Of a stretch of DNA of 64,000 nucleotides, positions 17,479 to 26,412 are shown one piece after another. Under the pieces are notes generated by a model. It was not told where the DNA came from. It did no database searches and was given only the letters and a program-made list of their open reading frames with translations. Positions within the stretch are counted from its first letter, which is position 1. Every line of letters starts with the position of its first letter. The translations under genes were made by a program, and so were the position numbers. The stretch is from CBDBKE01 sp965218055 (GTDB taxonomy: Bacteria > Acidobacteriota > Terriglobia > JAJPHL01 > JAPKYU01). The stretch is from NCBI GenBank assembly GCA_965218055.1, contig CBDCKA010000002.1, forward strand, positions 2,969,982 to 3,033,981, given 5' to 3'.

Positions 17479-19008
17479 CTATAGGCTGCGTGAAAGATCC
17501 AAAGCCACAACGTTGCTCCTCCGGCCACCCGCCTCCACATGGACAGGGACCAGGGGACCGGCCACGCCCTGCGGAATCTGTAGCCGCACTTCGTAGATGC
17601 CGGGTTGCGGCGAGTCCAGGAGAAGCTTGCAATACTCCACCCGCACGGGCCTTCCGCCGATCCAGGCCCGGCAGGCGCGCGTGGTTTGCCCGTCCGGGCT
17701 GACGGGACCAAGGCCGGTGGCCAGCAGGGTGACCTTTCCGCCTGGGCGCACGCCCCCCAGCGTCGCGGCTATTCCCTGCCCCGTTTCATCACGCGAAAAC
17801 AGGCCAGGGCCAGTGAGAAACACCGGGACTCGAACCTCCGGGCCTGCTTGGTCCCCCTGCCACACTTGAAACAGCGTCGGACCTCGGGGCAGATCCGGCG
17901 GCAGGCAGGCGTTCAACTGCCCGATCGAAACAGACAGCGACGGCACCTGGCGCCCGTTCACCAGTAAAGTGGCACCGGGACCAGCCAGGTTCTTGCCAAA
18001 CACTGCGATCACTGTTCCCGGGGCAATAGCCGCAGCGTGACTGGCAGCATTCACCAACCCATCAGGGTTGATGACCGGGCCACAGACCGCCGCCGGGGAC
18101 TCCTGGGCGGGCAGCCATGCGGGAGCTGAAGGCCGATGTTCCTCTTCGTCCCAAGGTCGCGCGGTGATTCGTGAGGCGAACCACTGGCCAAAAAAGGGGT
18201 TCTGGCAGCCGCATTCCGGACAGCGGTACAAGAGGGCCAGGCGGGATCGTTGCAACGTGCTCAGTGCATGTCCGGCGCCACAGCGGGCGCAGACGTTGAG
18301 AAACTCCTCCCGGTTGGGGGCCCGAAGCTGGGCGGCTGGACGCCCGAAGTAGCACGCCCAACCGTAGAGCGAGAGCCAGGACCCCAGCATTGCATCCAAC
18401 AAACGTGTCGTTACGTTGAGCAGTCCCAGCACCAGGTCGCGAGCCGCTCGGGGCAGGTACTTGAGCAATTGGGCACGGGGCGGCAGATGAAGCGCCGTTC
18501 CCGGGCGTGGATCCAGGAAGGAAAAGGAACTGTAGAGGCGGCGGGCGTAAAGCAACTCCAGGTCGCTGCCTTGCTCGATCAGTTCCTGGAAACGGCAAAA
18601 GCGGAAACTTTGCAGGTGCCCGCCGCCCCGCGTCCAGAGGCGGTAAAGGCGATCGCTGAAGGAAGTCCCAGCGGGAACGCTGGCGAAGAGGAGCCCCTCG
18701 GAGCGCAGTACGCGGGCCACCTCGCGCACTGCCAGCACTGGATCGGCCAAGTGTTCGAACAGGTGGTTTGCGACCACCATGTCCACACTCTCGCGCTTGA
18801 GAGGCAGCGCCTCGGCTCGGGCCGGCACATAGCTGATCCGGCGCGAAACTGGCCGTTGCGAGCCCTGGCCAGCGGCCGCTGCCTGCGGCAGTTCCGTGTC
18901 CACGGCAATGACTTGGCAGGAATACCGTTCGTAGGGGAAGCTGCCGAGGCCGGAACCCAGGTCGAGGACGCGCTCACCCGCACTGAGGTGAGCTAGTAAT
19001 TCATCCAC
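17479..19008 (-). CDS. Methyltransferase-zinc ribbon-TIGR03437 fusion protein
   Basis: A 509-residue protein with three parts. Residues 1-200 are a class I SAM methyltransferase (LDLGSGLGSFPYE motif I near 15; VVANHLFEHLADP near 80). Residues about 240-275 contain two CxxC pairs (CARC...CPEC), a zinc ribbon. Residues about 315-509 match TIGR03437, the C-terminal domain named from Solibacter (VNAASHAAAIAPGTVIAVFG start, ATGLGPV near the middle). That domain normally ends secreted proteins; here there is no signal peptide. The GTG start at 19008 overlaps the upstream gene's TGA by eight bases, supporting co-translation in the polysaccharide operon. Confidence 0.8.
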   Translation of the reverse strand: MDELLAHLSAGERVLDLGSGLGSFPYERYSCQVIAVDTELPQAAAAGQGSQRPVSRRISYVPARAEALPLKRESVDMVVANHLFEHLADPVLAVREVARVLRSEGLLFASVPAGTSFSDRLYRLWTRGGGHLQSFRFCRFQELIEQGSDLELLYARRLYSSFSFLDPRPGTALHLPPRAQLLKYLPRAARDLVLGLLNVTTRLLDAMLGSWLSLYGWACYFGRPAAQLRAPNREEFLNVCARCGAGHALSTLQRSRLALLYRCPECGCQNPFFGQWFASRITARPWDEEEHRPSAPAWLPAQESPAAVCGPVINPDGLVNAASHAAAIAPGTVIAVFGKNLAGPGATLLVNGRQVPSLSVSIGQLNACLPPDLPRGPTLFQVWQGDQAGPEVRVPVFLTGPGLFSRDETGQGIAATLGGVRPGGKVTLLATGLGPVSPDGQTTRACRAWIGGRPVRVEYCKLLLDSPQPGIYEVRLQIPQGVAGPLVPVHVEAGGRRSNVVALDLSRSL

Positions 19009-20416
19009 TACCTATCCCCACCGACGACCGGTTTGCCCGTTCCACGCGGCCGTTGGCGACGGCAAGCACCTCTTCCGACAAGGTGTCTTCCTTGGGGGCG
19101 GCCAGCTGAGCTGGCGCCCGGCGGCTCCGCCAGAGCACCCACGCCAGCAGGGATGCGCCCGCCGCCAGCCGCAGCGGGTAGGCCAGCAGATGGAGCAGGT
19201 GCAGCAGCCAAGGGCGTCCCCGGCGCACTGTTAGAGCCTGGTAAAAGATGCGGTGCTCCAGACGCCAGCAGAAATGACGCCACAGCATACGCAGGCGCCG
19301 GGCCAGGTAGGCATCGCCATTTTCATTGTAGATTTTGCGCAACCCCAGCGGCAGCCAAAAACCCAGCACCTTGATGGGTGTGTATCCTTCGTCTGTGCAG
19401 GGGATCACCAAGTGTCCCGAGCGCTTGGGTCCCAGACTCAAGCTCAGCAGGTCCCCCCAGAAGCCAGGAGAGAACACTCGCAACGCTGAGTAGGAATCAA
19501 ACAGGTGGGCTGCCGGCCCCACCAAGTGAGCCGGGAGCAGGCCGTGAAGGGGAGCGCCTGGGTAGCGGCGCCGCAGATCGGCGACTATGGTCTTTAAGTA
19601 CAACCCGGACGCCGAACCTACCACGGTTACCCGATGGGGACGTCGAGTGAGCAAATGGGGCACCACCGTGCGTAAACGCCACCAAAGGTGCCCTACCAGC
19701 ACATCAACATCGCGCGCCGAATAAGAGTCGTTGTTCTCGTTGTAAATCTCCCGATAGCCCAGCGGCAAGCACCAGGCCAGCAGTTTCAGGGCCCAGAGTC
19801 CATTACCCGTACAGGGAATGACCAGGATGGCGAAGCGAGGTTGACGTCGGCAGGCCTCGAGCAAGGTGCTGGCCGTCAGTCGCGCCGCCGAGTCGGCCGG
19901 TAGCCCGTTAACCTGCGTGGGCAACAGGGCGTGGATGGCGCGGTCGGGATAGCGTTTTCTCAGGTCGGCCAGGATGCGCTCCAATTGCACGCTTCCAGCG
20001 GTCCCCAGCAAGCAGATGTCGCCTGCTCGCCATCCGAACGTCTTCCAGCTCAGCCAAAGGAACCGGGGCAACGAAAGAGAGACTGCTTCGCCGGCCGGAA
20101 GCGTGAATGTCACCCGCCCGCGCAACATGAAGGCCAGCAGCTTGAGGGTGCTGGAATGCCCAGCCGCCAGACAGACCACCCGTACCTGGTGCGACCAGCC
20201 CAGGAAGCAAAGCAGCTGTAGCCAGACCCACAGCCAGGCGGCAGCAGAAACGCCCAGAACCTGATGTGGCGCCAGGGCGCCGGCGCGAACCAGCTCCGCC
20301 CGCTGCCCTGCCCTGACCACTACCCGCAGGCTCCCCGGCGGGACACCGGCGCTTGCACGGGGCAGCGCCTCAATAACATCGCGGACCGCGCCGGTGACGA
20401 ACAACACGGCCTTCAT
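19001..20416 (-). CDS. Unrecognised triple-repeat protein of the polysaccharide locus
   Basis: A 471-residue protein I do not recognise. It consists of three copies of a module of about 130 residues, starting near residues 1, 133 and 265. Copies two and three share VIPCT...KLLAWCLPLG/KVLGFWLPLG, then IYNEN(N/G)D(S/A)Y, then a W/R-rich helix; each begins with a strand like VTVVGSASG and a helix with ADLRKRYP. Copy one is the most diverged. A hydrophobic C-terminal segment (about 400-430) may anchor it to the membrane. It overlaps the glycosyltransferase gene by four bases (ATGA) and the fusion methyltransferase gene by eight, so it clearly belongs to the glycan operon. Confidence 0.8.
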   Translation of the reverse strand: MKAVLFVTGAVRDVIEALPRASAGVPPGSLRVVVRAGQRAELVRAGALAPHQVLGVSAAAWLWVWLQLLCFLGWSHQVRVVCLAAGHSSTLKLLAFMLRGRVTFTLPAGEAVSLSLPRFLWLSWKTFGWRAGDICLLGTAGSVQLERILADLRKRYPDRAIHALLPTQVNGLPADSAARLTASTLLEACRRQPRFAILVIPCTGNGLWALKLLAWCLPLGYREIYNENNDSYSARDVDVLVGHLWWRLRTVVPHLLTRRPHRVTVVGSASGLYLKTIVADLRRRYPGAPLHGLLPAHLVGPAAHLFDSYSALRVFSPGFWGDLLSLSLGPKRSGHLVIPCTDEGYTPIKVLGFWLPLGLRKIYNENGDAYLARRLRMLWRHFCWRLEHRIFYQALTVRRGRPWLLHLLHLLAYPLRLAAGASLLAWVLWRSRRAPAQLAAPKEDTLSEEVLAVANGRVERANRSSVGIGSG

Positions 20417-21600
20417 GCAGCCCGCTCCATCAAGAAGTGCCGATAGCGCCGAGCGACGTTCGGGCCCTGGCTCTGCAGGCTAAAGTGAGTTTCCACAAAT
20501 CCACGGGCGTTCCGCCGCAGGCGACCCCATAAAAGATTGTCGCGCAACAGTCGCAGGATATGCTGAGCAAAACCGGCGGGCGCGTCGGAAGCCAGCAGAT
20601 GCTCGCCCTCTTCGGTCCCAATTCCGAGCGGCGCAAAGCTGGAGGCCACCACTGGAACTCCGGCGGTCATCGCCTCTAGGATCTTGGTGCGGATCCCGCC
20701 GCCGGTGAAGATGGGAGCGATGTAGACGCGGCTTGCCGCGTAGACGGGGCGCAAGTCCTCTACAAAGCCGCGATATTCTACCCCGCTGTCATGCATGCGG
20801 CCTAGCAAGGCATTGGAAGCGCCCGCGCCGATGACCGTCAGCCGCGCGTCGGGCCTCTCGCGCTGCACCTGCGGCCACACTTGATCCAGAAACCACCGCA
20901 GCCCCTCCTCGTTCGGCGTGTGGGGAAGAAAGCCAACAAAAAGCACCCGCGGCGCTCGAGGAATCTCCGGCGTCGGCACGAACTGTTCGCAATCCACCAG
21001 CAAAAACGGCAGCACTTCCACCCGGGCCTCCGGAACCAGTTTCAGGGCGCGCAGCCGCTCTTCTTTGGAGGTGACCAAGACCCGGTCAAAGCTGCGTAGG
21101 GTACGTCGGTTGGGGCGGATGGTATCGAGCGAGCCGAGCAACTGGGTGAACCGGGCCCGGCGCCTCAGCGATCGTTTCCATCCCAGATAAAAGTGCCACC
21201 ATTCCTGCACGTGTGCTCGGATCAGCCGGGTGGCCGGGATGCCGTCGGCGTATTCCGCCATGCTGAGATACTCCACCTGCACCAGGTCCGGGCGAAAGGA
21301 GCGGGCCATCTCCGCTACCCGTTGCCGGAGCGTGTCATCCTGGAGATTGGAGAAATAGAAGGGTGTGGAGGAAAAAGCGTCCAGGTGACGCCGCTCCGGC
21401 GGCCGGACCAAAGCGACATCCCGGCAGATCAGCCGCAACCCCTCCTCAGCCTGGCGCAGCAGACGGGGCGGGCAGAAGCCGACAAAGGCAATCTCAAAAT
21501 CCGAGCGCAGCGTGCGTAGGTATCCAAAAATGGCGCTGCCGGCGCCGTGAAACACCGGGTAGGGCGTTTCACGAGAAATGATCATTAGGCGCGGTTTCAT
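20413..21600 (-). CDS. GT4 family glycosyltransferase
   Basis: GT-B fold glycosyltransferase of about 395 residues that most likely adds a sugar to a lipid-linked glycan in the cytoplasm. The N-terminal domain opens MIISRETPYPVFHGAG; the C-terminal domain has RVLFVGFLPHTPNEEGL and the donor-binding stretch with PIFTGGGIRTKILEAMTAG (E of the EX7E motif) near residue 300. The ATG at 21600 is preferred because GGAGAAGG lies just before it, although the frame is open to 21774. Its stop overlaps the next gene's start (ATGA at 20413-20416). Confidence 0.9.
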   Translation of the reverse strand: MKPRLMIISRETPYPVFHGAGSAIFGYLRTLRSDFEIAFVGFCPPRLLRQAEEGLRLICRDVALVRPPERRHLDAFSSTPFYFSNLQDDTLRQRVAEMARSFRPDLVQVEYLSMAEYADGIPATRLIRAHVQEWWHFYLGWKRSLRRRARFTQLLGSLDTIRPNRRTLRSFDRVLVTSKEERLRALKLVPEARVEVLPFLLVDCEQFVPTPEIPRAPRVLFVGFLPHTPNEEGLRWFLDQVWPQVQRERPDARLTVIGAGASNALLGRMHDSGVEYRGFVEDLRPVYAASRVYIAPIFTGGGIRTKILEAMTAGVPVVASSFAPLGIGTEEGEHLLASDAPAGFAQHILRLLRDNLLWGRLRRNARGFVETHFSLQSQGPNVARRYRHFLMERAA

Positions 21601-21668
21601 GTCCTTCTCCCGGTTGCCCGGTTCGAATCTGCGCGGTCTCGCCGACCCCGCCAGGCTGCCCGACCCGG

Positions 21669-23759
21669 CTAGAACGAACTGTATAATTCTATAGGATAGC
21701 GCTGCTGGAGGGGCCCCACTTTTTGGCCCACCGCGTAGATGATGTCGCCTCGCAGCTCGCGGGAAAACCCCCATCGTTCCAGCAACTGATCCGCCTCAGC
21801 GTAGGTCGCCGCGTCTTGCTCTCTCAGCCAGCCGGTTTCCAGGTGCAGCAACTCCAGCCCCGAGTTTTCAAACAGAACCCGCACGTCCCCAGGTGCGTAC
21901 TCCCGGTTGTGTCGCCCTCCCTCTTCCACGCCCGCGCGGGGCACGACATAGGTGTGAAACAGCCCTGGGTGGCGACTCTCCAAGATCGCCTGCAGCCCTC
22001 GCGTGCCGGTGATATTGGGGGTGCTCAATACCAGGTACCCGCCCGGCTTCAGCACCCGGTTGATTTCCGCCATCATGTGCATCGGGTCCTGAGAGAGGTG
22101 CTCGACCAGCTCGCAACACAGCACCGTGTCGAAAAACTCATCGTCGTATGGAAACTGGTCCTTCTCGGCATCAAACAGATCGATCAAGCAGGAAAACTCT
22201 TCACCCGTGGCGGAGTGGGCGACCTTGGAGTCGGTGCGCCCGGTCTGGCCGAAGTAGCTGCCGCGGATCTCCTGGTAGCCCAGAAAGCGGTGCAGAGCCG
22301 GGGTTAATTGCATGTAGCAGCCCATCTCCAGCAGACGGCTGTGGTCTCCCGGCGTGGCGGGCGGCGTGATCTCCAGCGTCCGCACCAAGCGCCGGAGGTG
22401 CACGCGGACGTAGTCTTCTGCTGCCTGGCTGGCAAGGCCAAACGAGAGGATATATTCCGCCGCTGCCTCCGGGTCGAAAGCCGCGGTAGCAGTTTCCGCA
22501 GACGGGTATTCCTTTGTGGCGCCGGTAGGGGCGACCCGCCGGGTCGCCGTCGCTTGTTCGCGGAGAAACGCAGCATATTGTTCGGCCACCTTCTCCCAGG
22601 AGCATTCCTCTGCCGCCCAGCGGCGCGCCCTGTGGCCTACGGCATCGCGCAGTTCCGGCGTATTCAGGAGGGTCGTCAAATACTCGGTCAGCCACTCGAC
22701 CTCCTCGTTCTCTGCCGGCCCATTGCCTCCGGGCTCATTGCTTGCGGGCAACTTGAGGCAGGCGTCGTCCGGCAATTCCGAGTAAAAACCCAGGTCGGAA
22801 ACCAGCGCCGCTTTGCCCAGGGCCATTTCCTGCAGCAGGCTGCCAGAGGATTCTCCCGCGGTGGGATAGCGCAGGTTGAGGCAGACGTCGCAGGCGGCCA
22901 TGTAGTCGAGGAAATCTTCCTGGGGAACAAAACCCAGCAGGCGCACACAGTCCTCCAGTCCCAACTGTTGAATGAGAGGGCGCAGCGGGTAGCGGGGATG
23001 CTCTTCGCCGACCAACAGGAGCTGGGCGTCAGGGAAGTCGCGTCGCAGCCAGGCCAGGGCTTGAATCGCCGTGTGGATGCGCTTGTAAGGTTTCAGGAAG
23101 CCGAACGCGCCGATCATTGGTCTCGACTGGGGCTCGTGGTCCAGGCCAAGCCGCGCCCGGGCCTGCTGGGGGTCCACATGCAGGACTGCCACGCCGTGGG
23201 GGATGCGGGCCAGCGGGCGGACGAATCCCGCCGCCCGCATCAGCCTAACCATGTACTGGCTGTGCACAATGGCGGCCGGGATGTTTTCCAGCAGGCGCCG
23301 GTTCATAGGGACTCGGTCGTACTCCGGTTCGCTTTCTCCGCGCAACACCTTCTCGGCATGCTCCAGCGCGTCGGGCCCGGCGTTGTACTCCAGCTCGCGC
23401 AAGTATCCGTCCCAGTCGTTCCGCGTAATGGTGACGTCAGCCAGCAGGTAGTGCAGGTTGAATTCGTGCAACATCACCACGCCCGGGACGCGCATCGCCA
23501 GGTCGTAGATATAGACGTGCAGCGGGTTATTGCCAACCTGGTAGACGACGCTGTCGTAGCGCCCCTGCGCATGCCCTTCCTCAAACTCTCGCCAGTGCCG
23601 GATGCGGACCAGCTTCTCGAGACCTTGGTTGGCCGGCGCGTAATCTTCGATGAACACCTCCAGTTCGCAGTGCCGGGCGAGGTGAGGCAGCAGCGCCTCG
23701 CTGTAGTCGGCGATTCCCGAGCGGTTCGGGCGCAGCGGCGAAAAGTAGGCGATTCGCAT
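21669..23759 (-). CDS. Bifunctional glycosyltransferase-methyltransferase
   Basis: A 696-residue two-domain protein. Residues about 1-400 are a GT4 glycosyltransferase (opening AYFSPLRPNRSGIADYS, IGAFGFLKPYKR near 210, and the EX7E region in YPTAGESSGSLLQEMALGKA near 300). After a low-complexity linker (about 400-430), residues 440-696 are a SAM-dependent methyltransferase with LLEMGCYMQLTPAL and ELVEHLSQDPMHMMAEINRVLKPGG, the latter the type 11 signature. It probably adds and methylates residues of the surface glycan. The DNA for the linker holds a perfect palindrome (22530-22548). It sits 36 bases downstream of rfbD. Confidence 0.88.
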   Translation of the reverse strand: MRIAYFSPLRPNRSGIADYSEALLPHLARHCELEVFIEDYAPANQGLEKLVRIRHWREFEEGHAQGRYDSVVYQVGNNPLHVYIYDLAMRVPGVVMLHEFNLHYLLADVTITRNDWDGYLRELEYNAGPDALEHAEKVLRGESEPEYDRVPMNRRLLENIPAAIVHSQYMVRLMRAAGFVRPLARIPHGVAVLHVDPQQARARLGLDHEPQSRPMIGAFGFLKPYKRIHTAIQALAWLRRDFPDAQLLLVGEEHPRYPLRPLIQQLGLEDCVRLLGFVPQEDFLDYMAACDVCLNLRYPTAGESSGSLLQEMALGKAALVSDLGFYSELPDDACLKLPASNEPGGNGPAENEEVEWLTEYLTTLLNTPELRDAVGHRARRWAAEECSWEKVAEQYAAFLREQATATRRVAPTGATKEYPSAETATAAFDPEAAAEYILSFGLASQAAEDYVRVHLRRLVRTLEITPPATPGDHSRLLEMGCYMQLTPALHRFLGYQEIRGSYFGQTGRTDSKVAHSATGEEFSCLIDLFDAEKDQFPYDDEFFDTVLCCELVEHLSQDPMHMMAEINRVLKPGGYLVLSTPNITGTRGLQAILESRHPGLFHTYVVPRAGVEEGGRHNREYAPGDVRVLFENSGLELLHLETGWLREQDAATYAEADQLLERWGFSRELRGDIIYAVGQKVGPLQQRYPIELYSSF
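22530..22548. repeat. Palindrome inside the GT-methyltransferase linker
   Basis: GGCGACCC and GGGTCGCC form an 8-base stem with a GCC loop. The surrounding GTAGGGGCGACCCGCCGGGT string is a familiar dispersed-repeat type. It lies exactly in the linker between the two enzyme domains, encoding residues around RRVAPTGAT. Confidence 0.65.
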
Positions 23760-23795
23760 ATCAGGTGCCGCTCCTGTTGACGGAATCCCGCCCCC

Positions 23796-24656
23796 TCAAG
23801 TCGCGTCCTCGAGAAACTGCTCGAGAGCCTGGCGCCACTCCGGCAGCGGCCCGATGCCGAGCTGGGCAAGCCGGCGACTGTTCAGGACGCTGTATGGAGG
23901 ACGAGGCGCTGGCCGGGGTGCCTCACCGCTGCTGATTGGTTCCACAGGTACCCGCGGCGCCAGCCCCCTGGTAGCTGCTTCCTCTACGGCCGCCACTGCG
24001 AATTCGTGACGCGAGCAGAAGCCGCCGCCAGCCGCATGCACGATCCCGGTGGCGTCGCTCGCCAGCAGCGCGGCCAGAGCCTGGGCCAGATCACGCGTCC
24101 AGGTTGGGCAGCCCACTTGGTCCTGGACCACGCGGAGGGGCTGGCCACGTTGTGCCCGTTGCAGGATAGCGCTGATGAAATGGCGCCCGTAGCGGCCGTA
24201 CACCCACGCGGTACGCACAACAAGATGGTCAGGGTGTTCCCGCACGGCGTGCTCGCCCTCAAGCTTGGAACGTCCGTAGACGCTCAGCGGATTGGGGGTG
24301 TCTGCCTCCGTGTAAGGGCGGCGCTGGGTGCCGTCGAAGACGTAGTCTGTACTGATGTAAATCAGGCGCGCCCCGCATTCGGCGGCGGCCTGAGCCACAT
24401 GACGTGTCCCCTTGGCATTCACCTGCAGGGCGCGGTCGGGGTCCCGTTCGCAGCCGTCCACATCGGTGTAGGCGGCGGCGTGGATTACGACCTCCGGATG
24501 GGCCGAACCCAGACTGGCGCGAACTGCCTCCGGCTGGGTGATATCGCAGCCGGACCTCGTCAACAAAACCAACTCGTGCCGCTGGGGAGCCGCCAAAACG
24601 ACAGCGGCCAGCTCGCGCCCGAGCATGCCCGCCGCCCCGGTCACCGCGATGCGCAT
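23796..24656 (-). CDS. rfbD: dTDP-4-dehydrorhamnose reductase
   Basis: Last step of dTDP-L-rhamnose synthesis, NAD(P)H reduction of dTDP-4-keto-rhamnose. Extended-SDR features: GAAGMLG near residue 8, VIHAAAYTDVDGCE near 58, YISTDYVFDG with the catalytic Thr/Asp pair near 105, and YGRSKLEGE holding the YxxxK near 128-132. At 286 residues it is normal in length. Its ATG lies four bases after the rfbB stop, so the two are co-transcribed. Confidence 0.95.
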   Translation of the reverse strand: MRIAVTGAAGMLGRELAAVVLAAPQRHELVLLTRSGCDITQPEAVRASLGSAHPEVVIHAAAYTDVDGCERDPDRALQVNAKGTRHVAQAAAECGARLIYISTDYVFDGTQRRPYTEADTPNPLSVYGRSKLEGEHAVREHPDHLVVRTAWVYGRYGRHFISAILQRAQRGQPLRVVQDQVGCPTWTRDLAQALAALLASDATGIVHAAGGGFCSRHEFAVAAVEEAATRGLAPRVPVEPISSGEAPRPAPRPPYSVLNSRRLAQLGIGPLPEWRQALEQFLEDAT

Positions 24657-24660
24657 GGCC

Positions 24661-25710
24661 TCAGGAATCGCCGCTCTGGCCGCCCAGAATGGCGGTCAGC
24701 GATTCCTCCCGCCGGGTGTAATGCCGTTCGTAATACTGGCGGTAGGCGCCGTCGCGCACGCGCGCGACCCACTCCGGGTGCTCCACGTACCAGGCGACCG
24801 CCTTGCGGATGCCCGCGAGAAAATCTTCCCGCGGCGCCCAGCCGAGCGCACTTCGCAGCTTGGAGCAGTCCAGAGCATAGCGACGGTCGTGCGCCGGGCG
24901 GTCCGCCACCAACGTAATCAGCGAGGCGGGTTTGTCTAGAAGTTGGAGGACGGTGCGGGCCAGTTCCAGGTTGGTCCGCTGTTCGCCGGTGCCGATGTTG
25001 TAAATTTCGCCCGGCTCTCCCCGCTCAAGCAGCAGGTCCAGCGCCCGGCAATGGTCTTCCACGTAGAGCCAGTCCCGCACGTGCAGGCCATCGCCGTAGA
25101 GGGGCACCGGGCGGTCCTCCAAGGCGTTGGCGGTCACCAAGGGGATGAACTTCTCCGGGAACTGGAAGGGACCGTAGTTGTTGGAAGCGCGGCTGATGAG
25201 GGCGGGCACCCGGTAGGTGCGTGCGTAGGCCAGCACCAGCATGTCGGAGGCGGCCTTGGCCGCCGCGTAGGGGTTGGTCGGCGACAGCGGCGCATCCTCG
25301 CCGGCCCGGCGACCTTCCGCGAGCGAGCCGTAGACCTCGTCGGTGGAGACGTGCACGAACCGTTTCACCTTGCTTCGCCGCGCGCACTCCAGCAGGGTGT
25401 AGGTCCCCCATACGTTGGTCTCGAGGAAGGGAGCCGCGCGCTCGATGCTGCGGTCCACGTGCGATTCGGCCGCCAGATGCACGACAGCGTCGGCCTCGGC
25501 CATTAACTGCCCGACCAGCTCCGCCTCGCACACATCGCCCTGGACGAAACGGTAGTTGCTAGCCTGACTGCAGTCCGACAGGTTCTCCAGGTTGCCTGCG
25601 TAGGTCAGCTTGTCCAGATTGGTGATGTGGTACTCAGGATACTTCTGCAGAAGGAAGCGAATGAAATTCGAGCCAATAAAACCTGCCCCGCCCGTTATCA
25701 ATACCCGCAT
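24661..25710 (-). CDS. rfbB: dTDP-glucose 4,6-dehydratase
   Basis: Second step of dTDP-rhamnose synthesis, an NAD-dependent dehydration of dTDP-glucose. Family marks: ITGGAGFIGSNF at residues 5-16, NLDKLTYAGNLENL near 35-48, HLAAESHVDRS near 80, STDEVYG near 120 with the catalytic D-E pair, and YAAAKAASD for YxxxK near 150. The ATG at 25710 matches the universal MRVLITGG start of the family; the upstream in-frame ATG at 25761 would add 17 unrelated residues. About 349 residues. The DinB gene lies 26 bases upstream. Confidence 0.96.
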   Translation of the reverse strand: MRVLITGGAGFIGSNFIRFLLQKYPEYHITNLDKLTYAGNLENLSDCSQASNYRFVQGDVCEAELVGQLMAEADAVVHLAAESHVDRSIERAAPFLETNVWGTYTLLECARRSKVKRFVHVSTDEVYGSLAEGRRAGEDAPLSPTNPYAAAKAASDMLVLAYARTYRVPALISRASNNYGPFQFPEKFIPLVTANALEDRPVPLYGDGLHVRDWLYVEDHCRALDLLLERGEPGEIYNIGTGEQRTNLELARTVLQLLDKPASLITLVADRPAHDRRYALDCSKLRSALGWAPREDFLAGIRKAVAWYVEHPEWVARVRDGAYRQYYERHYTRREESLTAILGGQSGDS

Positions 25711-25736
25711 GGAGGTCGTCGCCCTTTTGTTGCGGC

Positions 25737-26297
25737 TTAAGCTGTCGGCTCGAAGCGCCACCCCGGGGGAGTGATCCCCTTGAGCCGGAGGTAGACCGCC
25801 AACTGCCCCCGATGCTGAGCCGTGTGCATGTAAGCTCGCAGCATAATGTCGAGAGCGGTGTGAAGATGTCCTTGCGATCCCAATCTCAAATCGCGGCGGT
25901 TGACATCCTTCTCGGTTAGCCCCGCCAGGACTTCGCTGAACCGATCGAAAGTCTCGATGACGTACCCTCTGACGGCCGCTTTGGAGGAAGGATCGGGCCT
26001 CTCCAGAGAAAGTTTGTGTCCAAAGGTCGAGACGTAGCCCGTGTTGGCGTCGCAGAGATGGACAACCTGCTCCCCGAAGGTCATTTGCTCCGGCGTAGGT
26101 TTGAAGTTAAAACCGTCGGCCGGCATGGCGTCGACGAAAGCGAGCAGGTATTTCTTGGTGCTGTGCCAGTGTTTGGCGAAGTCATCTCTCCACTGCCTGG
26201 CAAATCCGTTCTGCCACTTGCCCTCGGCTGAGGCCATAGCGGGGACACCTGCGCCGCCCGAGACAGCGAGATATTGCAAAGCCTTTCTTCGATTCAT
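25737..26297 (-). CDS. DinB-family protein with Tat-like signal
   Basis: A 186-residue protein of the DinB/YfiT four-helix metalloprotein superfamily. Candidate metal-ligand histidines are in VVHLCDANTG (about residue 79) and TAQHRGQL (about 160), the usual two conserved sites. The N-terminus MNRRKALQYLAVSGGAGVPA followed by MASA looks like a twin-arginine (Tat) export signal, suggesting an exported form. Function is not assigned; some family members are thiol transferases. It is inserted between rfbC and rfbB in the rhamnose gene run and has no evident link to sugar synthesis. Confidence 0.8.
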   Translation of the reverse strand: MNRRKALQYLAVSGGAGVPAMASAEGKWQNGFARQWRDDFAKHWHSTKKYLLAFVDAMPADGFNFKPTPEQMTFGEQVVHLCDANTGYVSTFGHKLSLERPDPSSKAAVRGYVIETFDRFSEVLAGLTEKDVNRRDLRLGSQGHLHTALDIMLRAYMHTAQHRGQLAVYLRLKGITPPGWRFEPTA

Positions 26298-26412
26298 GTT
26301 CCTACCCTATAGACCAAGCCGTGCTGGGGCGTCCGGCCCGGCGCCCGAACAACTTGGTGGCGAACAACATGGTCTGTCTGTCACTGAATTGTGCGTTCCC
26401 GATCGTAGTGGA

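Noticed and set aside
22308..23780. 490-codon plus-strand open frame opposite the GT-methyltransferase gene
   Set aside because: Shadow frame; the minus strand has clear catalytic motifs throughout.
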